This document shows positions 54,449 through 64,000 of a stretch of DNA of 64,000 nt, piece after piece. Numbering within the stretch: position 1 is the stretch's first letter; each line of letters begins with the position of its first letter. The stretch comes from Mesostigma viride. Lineage: Eukaryota > Streptophyta > Mesostigmatophyceae > Mesostigmatales > Mesostigmataceae. Location: contig RPFO01000850.1 of assembly GCA_009746045.1 (NCBI GenBank), positions 106,001-170,000 on the forward strand, written 5' to 3'. The notes under the pieces are model-generated. The model was not told the DNA's origin. It searched no databases and worked only from the letters and a program-made list of their open reading frames with translations. The position numbers were made by a program, and so were the translations under genes.

Positions 54449-55775
54449 CGCGACCCAGGTTGGCAAATACGTCGGTACGTCAAATACGTCGGCCTCCAAA
54501 ATACGGGTAGTATATATACGTGGAGCCCGGCAGAATATGTCACTAGAATACGGCAGTGTGCAGTTCATGGCCTTATGGGCATCAGGTTATGAATGGGCCT
54601 TTAGGGTTTAGGCCTTCAGGTAGGGCATAGTTATGCATGGATATCACTCATGGCAAGGTGCAGAACACATGGACAATTAACCATTACCATGAATGAGACG
54701 ACCAGCTATCATCTGACTATGTCAAAATGAGGAATCATTTTAACAACCACATAACAGCTCCACTATTGGCAGGCATTGAAAGAGCTGCTCTGAGCCGCAT
54801 GAAAGGAAATTGCGTCTCAACAAAGAAGTTGGCCACCATGCAGGAGATGGCACTTGAATCTCTTCGTTTGTGGGGCTCACCACCCTCGTGATTGTCTGCT
54901 GGCGAGGATCTCCTGCATCGGCCGACCCTGAAGCAAGGCCGTGGCCGCTCTCCGCCAAAGAAAATTAAAGGTGCTGCTGCTTCCTCGCCTTCAGCCTGGC
55001 CTTCTTGCCCCACAACTCCTGGACATTTCTAACCTCCGTTTCTGCCCGGCAATCTTTGCGTCAGGGCAACTAGCATCTATGCCCTGCCCTGCGATGCCCG
55101 CAAAATGTGCGTGCATCCGGGTTGCACTAATAGATCTGCTTACCATCGCCACTGGTAAAATTGTGGCTGCAAAATGAGCATGCAGCTAAACTTCAGCTGC
55201 GAAACCGTTTCAGTCCCCATGCAGAGCATCCTTCAACGTGACAGTTTTTTTTCGCTACAAATTATGCTCCGGCCCTTTTTCTGGCATGGCTGCAAAAACA
55301 TGTTTGCCCTTAGCGCAAAATCCAATGGCACACCGCCATGCAATATTAACAATACAGGCTTAGACATGTATGTTACTTACCACGTTCCCAACTCAACTGG
55401 CATTTTCATCCTGTTGGCACTCTCTCCGTGTAATTTCAGTTAGCTTGCCAAGTCATTATGGACTTGCGAGAATGCATACCCAAAAAAAGCCAAAAGGAGC
55501 TGCTGGGCCTAGTTTGTAGTAATCGAGCCTAGTTCATAGCCATATGTTACTAGTAGAAAATCTTGGTGGACTCGGGTAGGCGCCGCGCCACGGTCTGGTT
55601 GGCCTGGCGCCAAGCGCTGCCCCAGCTCAAACCTCGATAATTTCCAAGTCCAAATCACTTATTCGGGACAAAATACGCGTATAACACGTCGGGACCAAAA
55701 TAACGCGTATTGCCGTATTTATTTTGACAACACGCACGTATTTGCCAACCTGGTCCGCGACCATCGCCAGGATGC
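54449..55775. mobile_element. Possible 1.3-kb TIR element with TACG-rich subterminal motifs
   Basis: An inverted pair CAGGTTGGCAAATACGT (about 54,456-54,474 on plus; about 55,738-55,760 on minus), both preceded by CGCG-type bases. Inside each end are clusters of AATACG/TACGTC motifs. No protein recognised and no target duplication fixed. Confidence 0.4.
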
Positions 55776-55848
55776 CAGGCGCCAGCGATCTGTAGGATCA
55801 ACATGCGCCTCTCCCCTCTGGCTGTGCTGCCCCCCTGCATCGTCAGCA

Positions 55849-56337
55849 TTATCGACGCACCGGGATGAACTTCCCCCCTACGCTCTCCGCATAGTCCAGC
55901 ATCCCCGGCAGCACTGCCTCCAGCATGCTGCTCGGCAGGACCGGCACTGCATTCCCACTCCCTTCGTGGGCGCCAGCCTGCCAGCAGTCGCCGCCGCTGC
56001 GGGGCTTGCAGCTGCTGGAGTCTTTGCCTGGTCCAGCAGCTTCGACATGGCTGCTATCAGGACGTCGCCAATATCTCCTCCAGACTGTGAGGGCATTGCC
56101 CGGCCGGGTTGGAAAGCCACCAGTTGCATAGCCCGTGTCGGTCCCCCTGCCAGCAGCCGACCTATGTTTCGATCTAGGTCCGCCACGTCCTGGTCGGTCG
56201 CCCCAGGGGCGCCATCCGCCTCCCCACCGCCAGCCCCACCATGCCCTGCCCCTCCGCCCCCACCTGCCGGAGGGGCCGGAACAGGTGCTCATGTTCCCAC
56301 CGCACCTATTGACGCTGGACTGGATCCGGCTCTGCAA
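55849..56337 (-). pseudogene. Frameshifted small protein gene, product unknown
   Basis: The coding-like stretch starts in one frame, DQDVADLDRNIGRLLAGGPT, RAMQLVAFQPGRAMPSQSGG, DIGDVLIAAMSKLLDQAKTP, and after a shift near 55,960 ends in another, NAVPVLPSSMLEAVLPGMLD, YAESVGGKFIPVRR, stop. A Gly/Ala-rich linker precedes it. No family recognised. It sits just downstream of, and on the same strand as, the small frame at 56,397-56,603. Confidence 0.4.
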
Positions 56338-56396
56338 TAGCCTCGCCCAGCTGCGCTGCTAGCCCATCGACTAGGTCCTCCTCCCCATCCCAATCG

Positions 56397-56603
56397 CTAG
56401 CTGACAAAACCCCTTTCCTCCAAAAAGTCCATGACATTCTCGGCACGCCCCTTGTTGAGCTTCTTGATTTGCTCTAGCCAACCCCCCGCCCAAAGGATCT
56501 TCTGAACCACAGTGGCGGCCTCCTTCGGGGTGCATCCCACCTTGGCTGCTTGCTTGAGTTTCGCTATGAAATTGCGTTCTGGGGCTGTCACTGTCGTGGT
56601 CAT
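56397..56603 (-). CDS. Small conserved-looking ORF, 68 residues, unknown function
   Basis: ATG at 56,603 (MTTTVTAPERNFIAKLKQAA) to TGA at 56,397 (..NVMDFLEERGFVS); an earlier in-frame start lies at 56,660. Highly charged and helical, with the middle part reading KVGCTPKEAATVVQKILWAG. Looks like a compact helical domain such as those in small viral or mobile-element proteins, but I do not recognise it. Confidence 0.45.
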   Translation of the reverse strand: MTTTVTAPERNFIAKLKQAAKVGCTPKEAATVVQKILWAGGWLEQIKKLNKGRAENVMDFLEERGFVS

Positions 56604-56865
56604 GGTGGGTATTAATGGTTGATGTGTTGCCTTGCGTTTTGTTTTTTGTGATGTGGTCACGAGAGGTTCTCAGGCAAAAGAAACAACCTGTTTCACTAGA
56701 ATGGAAGCCCACCTTTTGTAGCAAGTCCAGCTGTCCAGCCAACCCCTACGTGGGTGGTTGGGGTACAGGTGCATGCTTGCTATTTTCTCTTGGTATATGG
56801 CATTGCATTCTCCGCTCAGCAAGATAGTCATAGATAAAATGAGCATTAAGGCTGCATAGCTCACC

Positions 56866-57604
56866 GATTCATTCATTCATTCATTCATTCATTCATTCAT
56901 TCATTCATTCATTCATTCATTCATTCATTCATTCATTCGTTCGTTCGTTCGTTCGTTCGTTCGTTCGTTCGTTCGTTCGTTCGTTCGTTCGTTCGTTCGT
57001 TCGTTCGTTCGTTCGTTCGTTCGTTCGTTCGTTCGTTCGTTCGTTCGTTCGTTCGTTCGTTCGTTCGTTCGTTCGTTCGTTCGTTCGTTCGTTCGTTCGT
57101 TCGTTCGTTCGTTCGTTCGTTCGTTCGTTCGTTCGTTCGTTCGTTCGTTCGTTCGTTCGTTCGTTCGTTCGTTCGTTCGTTCGTTCGTTCGTTCGTTCGT
57201 TCGTTCGTTCGTTCGTTCGTTCGTTCGTTCGTTCGTTCGTTCGTTCGTTCGTTCGTTCGTTCGTTCGTTCGTTCGTTCGTTCGTTCGTTCGTTCGTTCGT
57301 TCGTTCGTTCGTTCGTTCGTTCGTTCGTTCGTTCGTTCGTTCGTTCGTTCGTTCGTTCGTTCGTTCGTCGTTCGTTCGTTCGTTCGTTCGTTCGTTCGTT
57401 CGTTCGTTCGTTCGTTCGTTCGTTCGTTCGTTCGTTCGTTCGTTCGTTCGTTCGTTCGTTCGTTCGTTCGTTCGTTCGTTCGTTCGTTCGTTCGTTCGTT
57501 CGTTCGTTCGTTCGTTCGTTCGTTCGTTCGTTCGTTCGTTCGTTCGTTCGTTCGTTCGTTCGTTCGTTCGTTCGTTCGTTCGTTCGTTCGTTCGTTCGTT
57601 TATT
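56866..57604. repeat. ATTC then GTTC (TTCG) microsatellite, 0.74 kb
   Basis: (ATTC)n at about 56,866-56,937 changes abruptly to (GTTC)n at about 56,938-57,600, over 160 copies, pure except for one missing T near 57,368 that shifts the frame. The minus translation is Thr-Asn-Glu-Arg repeated; an open-frame by-product. Confidence 0.97.
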
Positions 57605-58375
57605 CATTTGATTCATGCACGCGCCTCCGTTAATTGGGAGAGTCACGGGTGCCGACGTTTGAGTAGGTACATTTCATCCCTGTTTGATGGACAGCAAGAA
57701 GGGGGCATGGGACCCCCCCCCCGCCTTCTCTCGTTGCGTTCCAAGGCAAACCACAGGTTCAGTTAAACTGCTCACTGGGAGAGTACCTATCAACTACTGT
57801 GGGTGCAATAAAGCTTCGACATAGCAAAAGCATAACGGATGCAGTAGGGCTGCCCCATGGTCCAGTGGCCACAGATAGGCAGTAGGCTTGGAACTCGGTT
57901 TAGAGGTGCCGGTTTGGGAGAGAATAAAGGCCTCTCCCGGCGCCTGACAATGAAGGATATTTATGGCAATATCAACGATATCTCTGTGCCACCCACTGGC
58001 TTCATTGTGCTCCAGGACTGGCCATGGAGGCGTGTTGTGAGTAAGTCTTACGTCAACTAATAACTTGAAGGGTTGAATAGATGAGGTACCAGCCGGGACC
58101 CTGCCCTGACAATCTGTGAGAAGCTCAAGGTTTGCACAATGTACGAGCTGCTAGTTATGGCCATAGTTCACCGTATAAACACAGGAAGTTTGTTGTCGTT
58201 CAAAATAACTTAAAATGTTGTACTTATGGGGGAAATTAGCAGAAGGAAACACCGTGCTGCATCGGCTTCCTTTCGGCCTGTCAGGAACAGTCACTGTGCC
58301 ATCCTCTCCAAGAACTCCCAAGGAGGCTCCCCCCCCCCCCCCCTCCCCCCCCAATCTCAGTTTGCCTCAGCAGAG
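57605..58375. other. No gene recognised
   Basis: Probable 3' flank of the ankyrin gene. Contains poly-C runs at about 57,713-57,722 and 58,330-58,352. A short plus frame at 57,857-58,060 (MKDIYGNINDISVPPTGFIV) has no recognised domain. Confidence 0.45.
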
Positions 58376-61300
58376 CTATCTCTTGCTTGACGGGTACGGA
58401 GTCTCCTCCTTGATGGTTACCAAGGGTGGAGAACTTAACCCCTCCGATTCCAGGACCGTGTCCAGTTTGGGGGATTCCACATTCTCCACCTCGGGCCCCA
58501 GGATGCGAGGCGACATGTCCATGTCATCAAGTGGGTATGAGCTCATCGACTGCAGCCGCGGCAGCGTGAGAGCAAACGACTCAATCGGGTTCTCCATCGT
58601 GGTGAAGTCCTCTGCGACGGTGACACTGCGCTTGTGCTTCGCCAGCAGGGCACGCCAGGACCGTGTGGCGGATGCCGATGGCTCCCTGGGGGCAGGCAGT
58701 TGGGACATCACCGCGTCTGCGTCCGCCAGTGCAGCTGGCGCATTCTCCTGGCTCAGCGTGCTACGATGCTTGATGGCGGCCCGGCGCAGCTTCTCGCTGC
58801 CTCGCTTGCCATCGACGGACTTGTTTCTAGGCCTGCCAATCAGGCTGCTGCCGGCCTTGGCGCCCCCTGAAGCAGAGAAGCAAGGAAGTCCAAAGCGTGT
58901 GCCAGTGAGCCGAGCATGCTGCCCAGGCATCTTCAAGCCACAGGAGAATCTCACTTGTGCACGAGGACATGACAAAGCACGCATGATTTACTATGAGAGG
59001 TAAGGGCCCGGGCGGAATCGGTGTGTCAAAGGCATATTGCAAGGCCCATGTGCCCAGGTGTGCATACTACTTTGACCATGATACCACTAAAGACGCGATG
59101 CCTGTCATGTTATCGGCAACATTATTAATCAACTAGACATTTAAGGTAATGAATAGGAATGCTCCTTTCTCCCTCTCTCGCTCACCCACACCAGCTCGCC
59201 TGCGCAGCTTTTCCTGGAAGCCGCCCGCCCAATGCCCGTGCCTACCTGCTCGCCAACGTGCAGAGCCTGATGATGAGCTGGGTGACAGCGTTCCAGGTGT
59301 TGCCACCCCCTGCAGCCTTGTGGGCGCTGCCAGCATGTTGGCGGCCGCGTGGCGCTTGAAGGACTCGGCCACCTCATGCGCGCGCATGCCCGTGGCGTTG
59401 CGCAGCTCTAAGGGCGCTCCGGCCTCCAGCAGAAGGTAGAGGATATCCACACTGCCGCATGCGGCCGCATAGTGGAGCGCGGTGCTGCCGGGGCCTGGTG
59501 CCCAACAAAGGTACACCAAGGATATAAATACACAAAAAAATAGGAACACGAATAATAAAAGTAGAGGGAAAGGTGGTGCAGCATGGCAGTGAATGTTATT
59601 GGTCACGGCTTATCCAAGATGGACTCTATGAGATCGACCCGGTGTGCGCACGAGCCTGCGTCGTGGGCAGCGCCACTACAAAGCTTGATAAGGTACTATA
59701 CAAGCAACCAAAATCCCTCCTACAGCTGGTTTCCCGAAACCCAGAAAGACACAGCTTGAGACATGCAGGTGAAGATCTTGCTACTGTGTCAGTTACCCGG
59801 CAAAGTTACCTTCAACCGGCAATGAGATGTATTGCATTTTATTAGGCTTGTCAGTATGCCCACGCACTTCCCATGCCATTACACGTCTTCTAGATCCATG
59901 ACCCTTGACCTAGAAGGGCATGTGCTGATCAGACCCTGGCGATAAGGTGCACGCACAAGTTTCTTCAGGAGAAAAAAGAACCCGGCTTCACGGGACAAGT
60001 GGCGATGGGGCCTTGAAGTAATTTGCTGTATCAAGGCTCAGACAGGGGACCTTAAACGGCTTAAGCGGGGGGGTGCGTGGATGGCTTCCTTAATGGGGAC
60101 TGCGAGGGTGGCATCACGTGAAGATCGTAATTGTTGTTTTGAAGGCACGCACGGCATGGGACACCCTCACCCATCAAAGAAAAAGTCAGGGATCCAGGGA
60201 TTCTTCAACTCCTTATTGAGTGGTGGGCATCCTTCGGAGCTCCCAAGGCATGCGTGTGCAAATACACACCATCCGCATCGTGCACAACACACGCAATACT
60301 GTGAATTTTTACAAGTCAGTCAACTGCTAGTAGCTGTGTAAATGTACCTAAAGCAAACGTGTGTACATGGATGCTAAACTGGTTTGATCTACGCCTTGTT
60401 TGAATCTGGTACTCTAAGCTGACCCTCACACACAGGAACCACAACACTACAAGACTTATTGGAGTAACCAGCCCGTATGCTCACGTGTGTCCACGCACCG
60501 ATGTTGAACAGGTACTCGGCGCCGACCCTCTCCTCCTCGGTCAGCTTGTCCTTGCTCAGCGGCACGCGCGTAGTCGCGCTGACGTCACCACCGTGCCGCA
60601 GTAACAGCTCCACGGCTGACACATGCCCATGGCCGGACGCCAGCATGAGCGCCGTTTCTCCCGTGCGCGACCGCATGTCGATGAATGGTACACGGCCCCT
60701 GGCGTCCGCCACAACAGGGTGTTGGGGGGTGGCACAATCCGCCACAAACGGTCGTGGGGGGTGGCACAATCATGAACGACGAAATGTGGCGGTGCAACCA
60801 CGGTCAACAGGAGGTGGCATGAACATCCCTGTGACTAGCATGCAACTCGCAACAGGTCATCAGCACGTTCCAAAGCTTGTCCACCACCTTCCCATGGCTA
60901 TCCTGGGCTGCCAGAATAGGAGAGCCTAGCCTTCTGGGCTCTTCTAGACAAAAAGGTTGACCAATTTTTGCTTTTTCTGCAGTGTCCTCCCTTCATGCTT
61001 TCGAACAGAGTGCAGAGGCCAAACCACTGGCCAGAAGCACATTCCTGATTTTGGTAAGTGACTGCTTGGGCAGTGCATTGCAAAAATCTATGTCATCATG
61101 CTTCCTTGTCAGCAGACATGGCCCCCCCCCCCTCCCCCCCCCAAATTATTCTCCTTTTACTGTGTTTCCCCCACATAGTAGCATATACTTTCTTTTTTTG
61201 CCTTCTTTCTCCCTTGGCTTGCAGGCCATGCACGGAATGTAAGGATTTCAGATTGCTGATACAGGTCTGCTGCGCACACAGTTTGAGGCTAAAGTACGCG

Positions 61301-62816
61301 TCGCTCAAAGGCAAAGCATGAGGTACTTCACTAGATGCCATCATTGCAGGCGGTGGCACTCAGCCCAGCCGCCCATGCTCCCATCTGGATCATCCACCTG
61401 ATAGGCCCTGCAGCCACAGGAGAGGCTGCTTGTGCCCTTGAAAACAAGTGCCAGGCATGCCTGTTTCTAGACGCATGGGTGAGCAGCAGGCCCCAAGGCG
61501 AGCCGCGCAGCTGTGAGACCCACCAGTGATCCTTCCCCCCCAGCGTCTTCATAGCCCGGAACAGCAGCTGTGCGCCATTGTCCACTGCCATGTCACCCCT
61601 CTTCTTTTTCTTTGGCTTGGGCTGGCGACGCAGCACCATGCTCTCTGAGGGCACCGTGCCCATAAGCATGCCCAGCAATGCCACCTCGGACTCATCGGCA
61701 GCCCCTGGAGCCTGATGATGTACAAGGGGTGAGTGGGACCACAGGAAGCAGCGCTCGTCGGTGGTTGAAGGAGCTCACAGCCAGCGGGTGCTTATATGTG
61801 TTGAAACGGCAGGCTTGCTTTGCTTGCAGCACTCACAGACTGGCATAGGTCTTGCATGTGTAGCATCCATGGATTGATACCCTTACCTTACCTGTAAGGC
61901 CCACCAACTAACAAACTTGCTTTATCCATCACCAGGTACCGGCCGGTTATGGTTTCGATCCGCACGCCTGGGTACAATAAGCATCCTTGGTGCTGCCTCA
62001 CGGGACGCAGGGCAGGCCTTGCAACTAGCTTCTAAACCCGACATCAGCTACTAAACCAATTGGAGCTGCAAAACAGCAAGTGTCAATTCAGGCGCCCCAA
62101 AGGCCAGGCTCATCTCAGGAATCTGACACTACAGCCTCACTCCTGTTTCTCTTGCCAATGACTTCTGAATATAACCCTGCACAGGAGGATGTTGACAGAT
62201 CAGCATGTTAAAAAGAAGGCATCCCGCAAGTAGCGAGCGGTGGCCCCACAAGAGAGGGCAAGGGAGAGAGGACAGGGAGCACCAACAGAGCGCAGTCGAG
62301 GGCAATGCAGCAGCTGTGGCAGCAAGGTATACCAAGCAAATGACACCAGCAATCAAAAACAGACATGATGGGAAACCACATCAGGGGAAGACCCTGAAAA
62401 CCCGGCCTATGGCTGCCATCGTACCGCAGCTACCCCCAATGGGGGTGTCAGCATGCCGTCCCCGCCACGAGAGGACTCGCTCCCCTGCGGGATATCCGGT
62501 AAGTTGGGCAGGGTCAGACCTCCGAGCGAGACCAGATGCGCCTCCTCCAACTGGCGCACATCACCCTCGTCATCCTCCTCCTGCAGCGCAAACACCAAGT
62601 TGGTCATGCTGCGGTACGTCACCACGTCGCCATAGCCGTCTTCCAGGTGGCTGTCACCCTCCGTGCCGGCATCATCCCCCTCGTCCCCCCGCTGCTCGCT
62701 GCCATCATGTTTGTGGTTGCTGCCGCCCATAGCCGGAGCCTCGACGGGTCGCACGTGTGGATCTGAACGCGATCGCCGGTGCCGGGGCTTGGAGCCATGG
62801 TAGAACGCGGGCGCTG
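58376..62816 (-). CDS. Ankyrin-repeat protein (5 exons visible; 5' end uncertain)
   Basis: Ankyrin repeats mediate protein-protein contacts; the specific role is unknown. Exons on minus: 62,816-62,434 (start unresolved); 61,711-61,524; 60,698-60,499; 59,494-59,246; 58,866-58,376. Borders are GT..AG and phases join (0, 2, 1, 1). Exon 1 is acidic (DDAGTEGDSHLEDGYGD..). Exon 2 has a basic cluster QPKPKKKKRGDMAVDNGAQL, a possible nuclear signal. Exon 3 carries RSRTGETALMLASGHGHVSA, VELLLRHGGDVSA; across the next junction YLFNIG-PGSTALHYAAACGS, VDILYLLLEAGAPLELRN gives the second clear repeat. The last exon is a 162-residue basic, Ser/Pro-rich tail ending ..TPYPSSKR. Upstream, two phase-compatible exons are possible (63,610-63,581 and one ending at 63,701 with RS/HS repeats), so the gene may start beyond 64,000. 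Confidence 0.75.
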
Positions 62817-64000
62817 CTAGCGACCAGCAAGGGGTTCATGGCAACCAATCCCGAGTTGACCGCAATCGCAGTTGCGGCATGGGAGCAAGCATCCACCACA
62901 CAGAAGCAGACACATGCGTGCATTGAGATGTACGATCTGGCGGTCTTGTTGACGCATGCCTTCCTCAGATGGCCATCGGCAATGAGCACGACGGATGGCA
63001 GTGCGTACACGTGCGAGTTCTAAGATAATAGCGATAGATAATATGCACAAAATGAAACCTGATATGCACCAATCAGCCGAGGGAACTACTGTCCAGGGCT
63101 TACACATAGCCTGTCTGCCTAGGCAGACGAATGCAGCAAACGCATGGGGCATTAGGGAGAGCTTTAGAGGATCAAGGTGTGTTGAAAACACAAGGAAGGA
63201 AAACTGCTGAGTTTTCTGGCATCATCACACACACAAGGGAGCGCACATAGCATCACGTGCTACCATCTTGCGCTCCCTTGGAACAATGAGGCCGAATCCG
63301 CAGGCGCACCGACCATGGCAGGGTCACCAGCAGGGTCACCAGCGCGTTCTGGTCTCAACAATATCTATTGCTACCCACAAATCTAGCCAACATGCTTCAA
63401 GCAGGCCCCTCATCTAACCTGTTAACCTATTTGGTTACTATCTGACCCACCCCCTGTTCCAGCTGCTTATTGCCTACAATACGCCTACAGTAAGCCTATC
63501 ATAAGCCTCTCTGCCAACTTGCAGACTACGCAGACAGGCAGTGATGATGAGGGCACCTGCGGTTTGACCGAGCCACACACCTTGCCTCTGTTCATCCTGG
63601 CCAGCACCATCTGTAACAACAAGCTTATTTTGCCATGTTATGCTGGCACAGTACTTGATGGCGCGCCCTCAGGCATGCATTCAGGTCCATGCTTAACTAC
63701 CTCCATCGGATGCCAGTGATGCAGGATCGGGATCGCCACGCAGCAAGGCATCTCCTTGCCCTTCACTGCCTTTCCTCAGCCTCGATTCCACGCCAGCTGC
63801 ATTCGACACTTGGCCATTTCCACTGTGCAGTTCCTGGCGCGATTCCTCCCTGCTGTGGCGGCGGCTGTGAGGGCGGCTGCGGGGGCGGCTATGGGGCCGG
63901 CTGCTGGGTTGGTTCTGGGGCAAGCTGGGTGGCTTGACCAGCGAGGGGGCAGTACGGTAGGCAATTGGCTCTTCCAGGGACGTCCTTCCAGAGAGTGATT
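62817..64000 (-). other. Probable 5' part or upstream region of the ankyrin gene
   Basis: The minus strand offers a 30-bp candidate micro-exon (63,610-63,581, CAG|ATGGTGCTGG..GGCAAG|GTGTGT) and a candidate exon ending at 63,701 with Arg/Ser/His-rich SRPHSRPRSRPHSRRHSREE. Both are phase 1, matching the exon at 62,816. No initiating ATG was fixed. The remainder shows nothing else. Confidence 0.3.

Noticed and set aside
56933-57646. 237-codon Thr-Asn-Glu-Arg protein
   Set aside because: Translation of the GTTC microsatellite.

Overview
The window looks like nuclear DNA of a eukaryotic green alga (chlorophyte-like). Three host genes are split by introns with GT..AG borders whose phases match, two of them are followed by a TGTAA motif (the usual green-algal polyadenylation signal), and the rest is mostly nested retroelements, DNA transposons and very long simple repeats. 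The species cannot be read from the sequence.

Layout. Bases 1-27,000 are a set of nested mobile elements. The outer layer is a decayed Ty3/gypsy-like retrotransposon on the minus strand. Read 5' to 3' on that strand it runs: gag with a CCHC knuckle (26.1-23.5 kb), aspartic protease remnant (9.0-8.65 kb), a C5 cytosine DNA methyltransferase domain (8.66-7.25 kb), the linker to reverse transcriptase (7.25-6.66 kb), RT (2.2-1.25 kb) and RNase H (1.4-0.9 kb). No integrase is visible. Two insertions split it. One is a 14.5-kb unit with CACTA-type termini (9,008-23,496), which itself holds LINE pieces, satellites and microsatellites. The other is a 4.4-kb palindrome-rich element with a 5-bp target duplication (2,209-6,655).

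Bases 29,031-38,430 are the host core: a TMEM128-family membrane-protein gene on minus (4 exons) and, divergently, a DAO-family FAD-dependent oxidoreductase gene on plus (8 exons). They share a 0.5-kb intergenic region. Bases 38.7-41.65 kb hold a GGGGA/GGGGT microsatellite and a LINE with a broken ORF1 and two later insertions.

Bases 44,492-51,863 are a Ty1/copia-class LTR retrotransposon with two 699-bp LTRs, a 5-bp target duplication and one recognisable domain, RNase H. Bases 51.9-57.6 kb are repeats and small uncharacterised reading frames, ending in a 0.7-kb ATTC/GTTC microsatellite. Bases 58,376-62,816 (perhaps continuing past the window's right edge) are a 5-exon ankyrin-repeat gene on minus.

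The most interesting item is the methyltransferase domain built into the pol region of a gypsy-like retrotransposon. Next come the P-S-P-S'-P palindromic transposon, LINE 3' ends that combine a small hairpin with a microsatellite tail, LTRs with non-TG/CA ends, and tandem TGTCGCG..CGCGACA elements.
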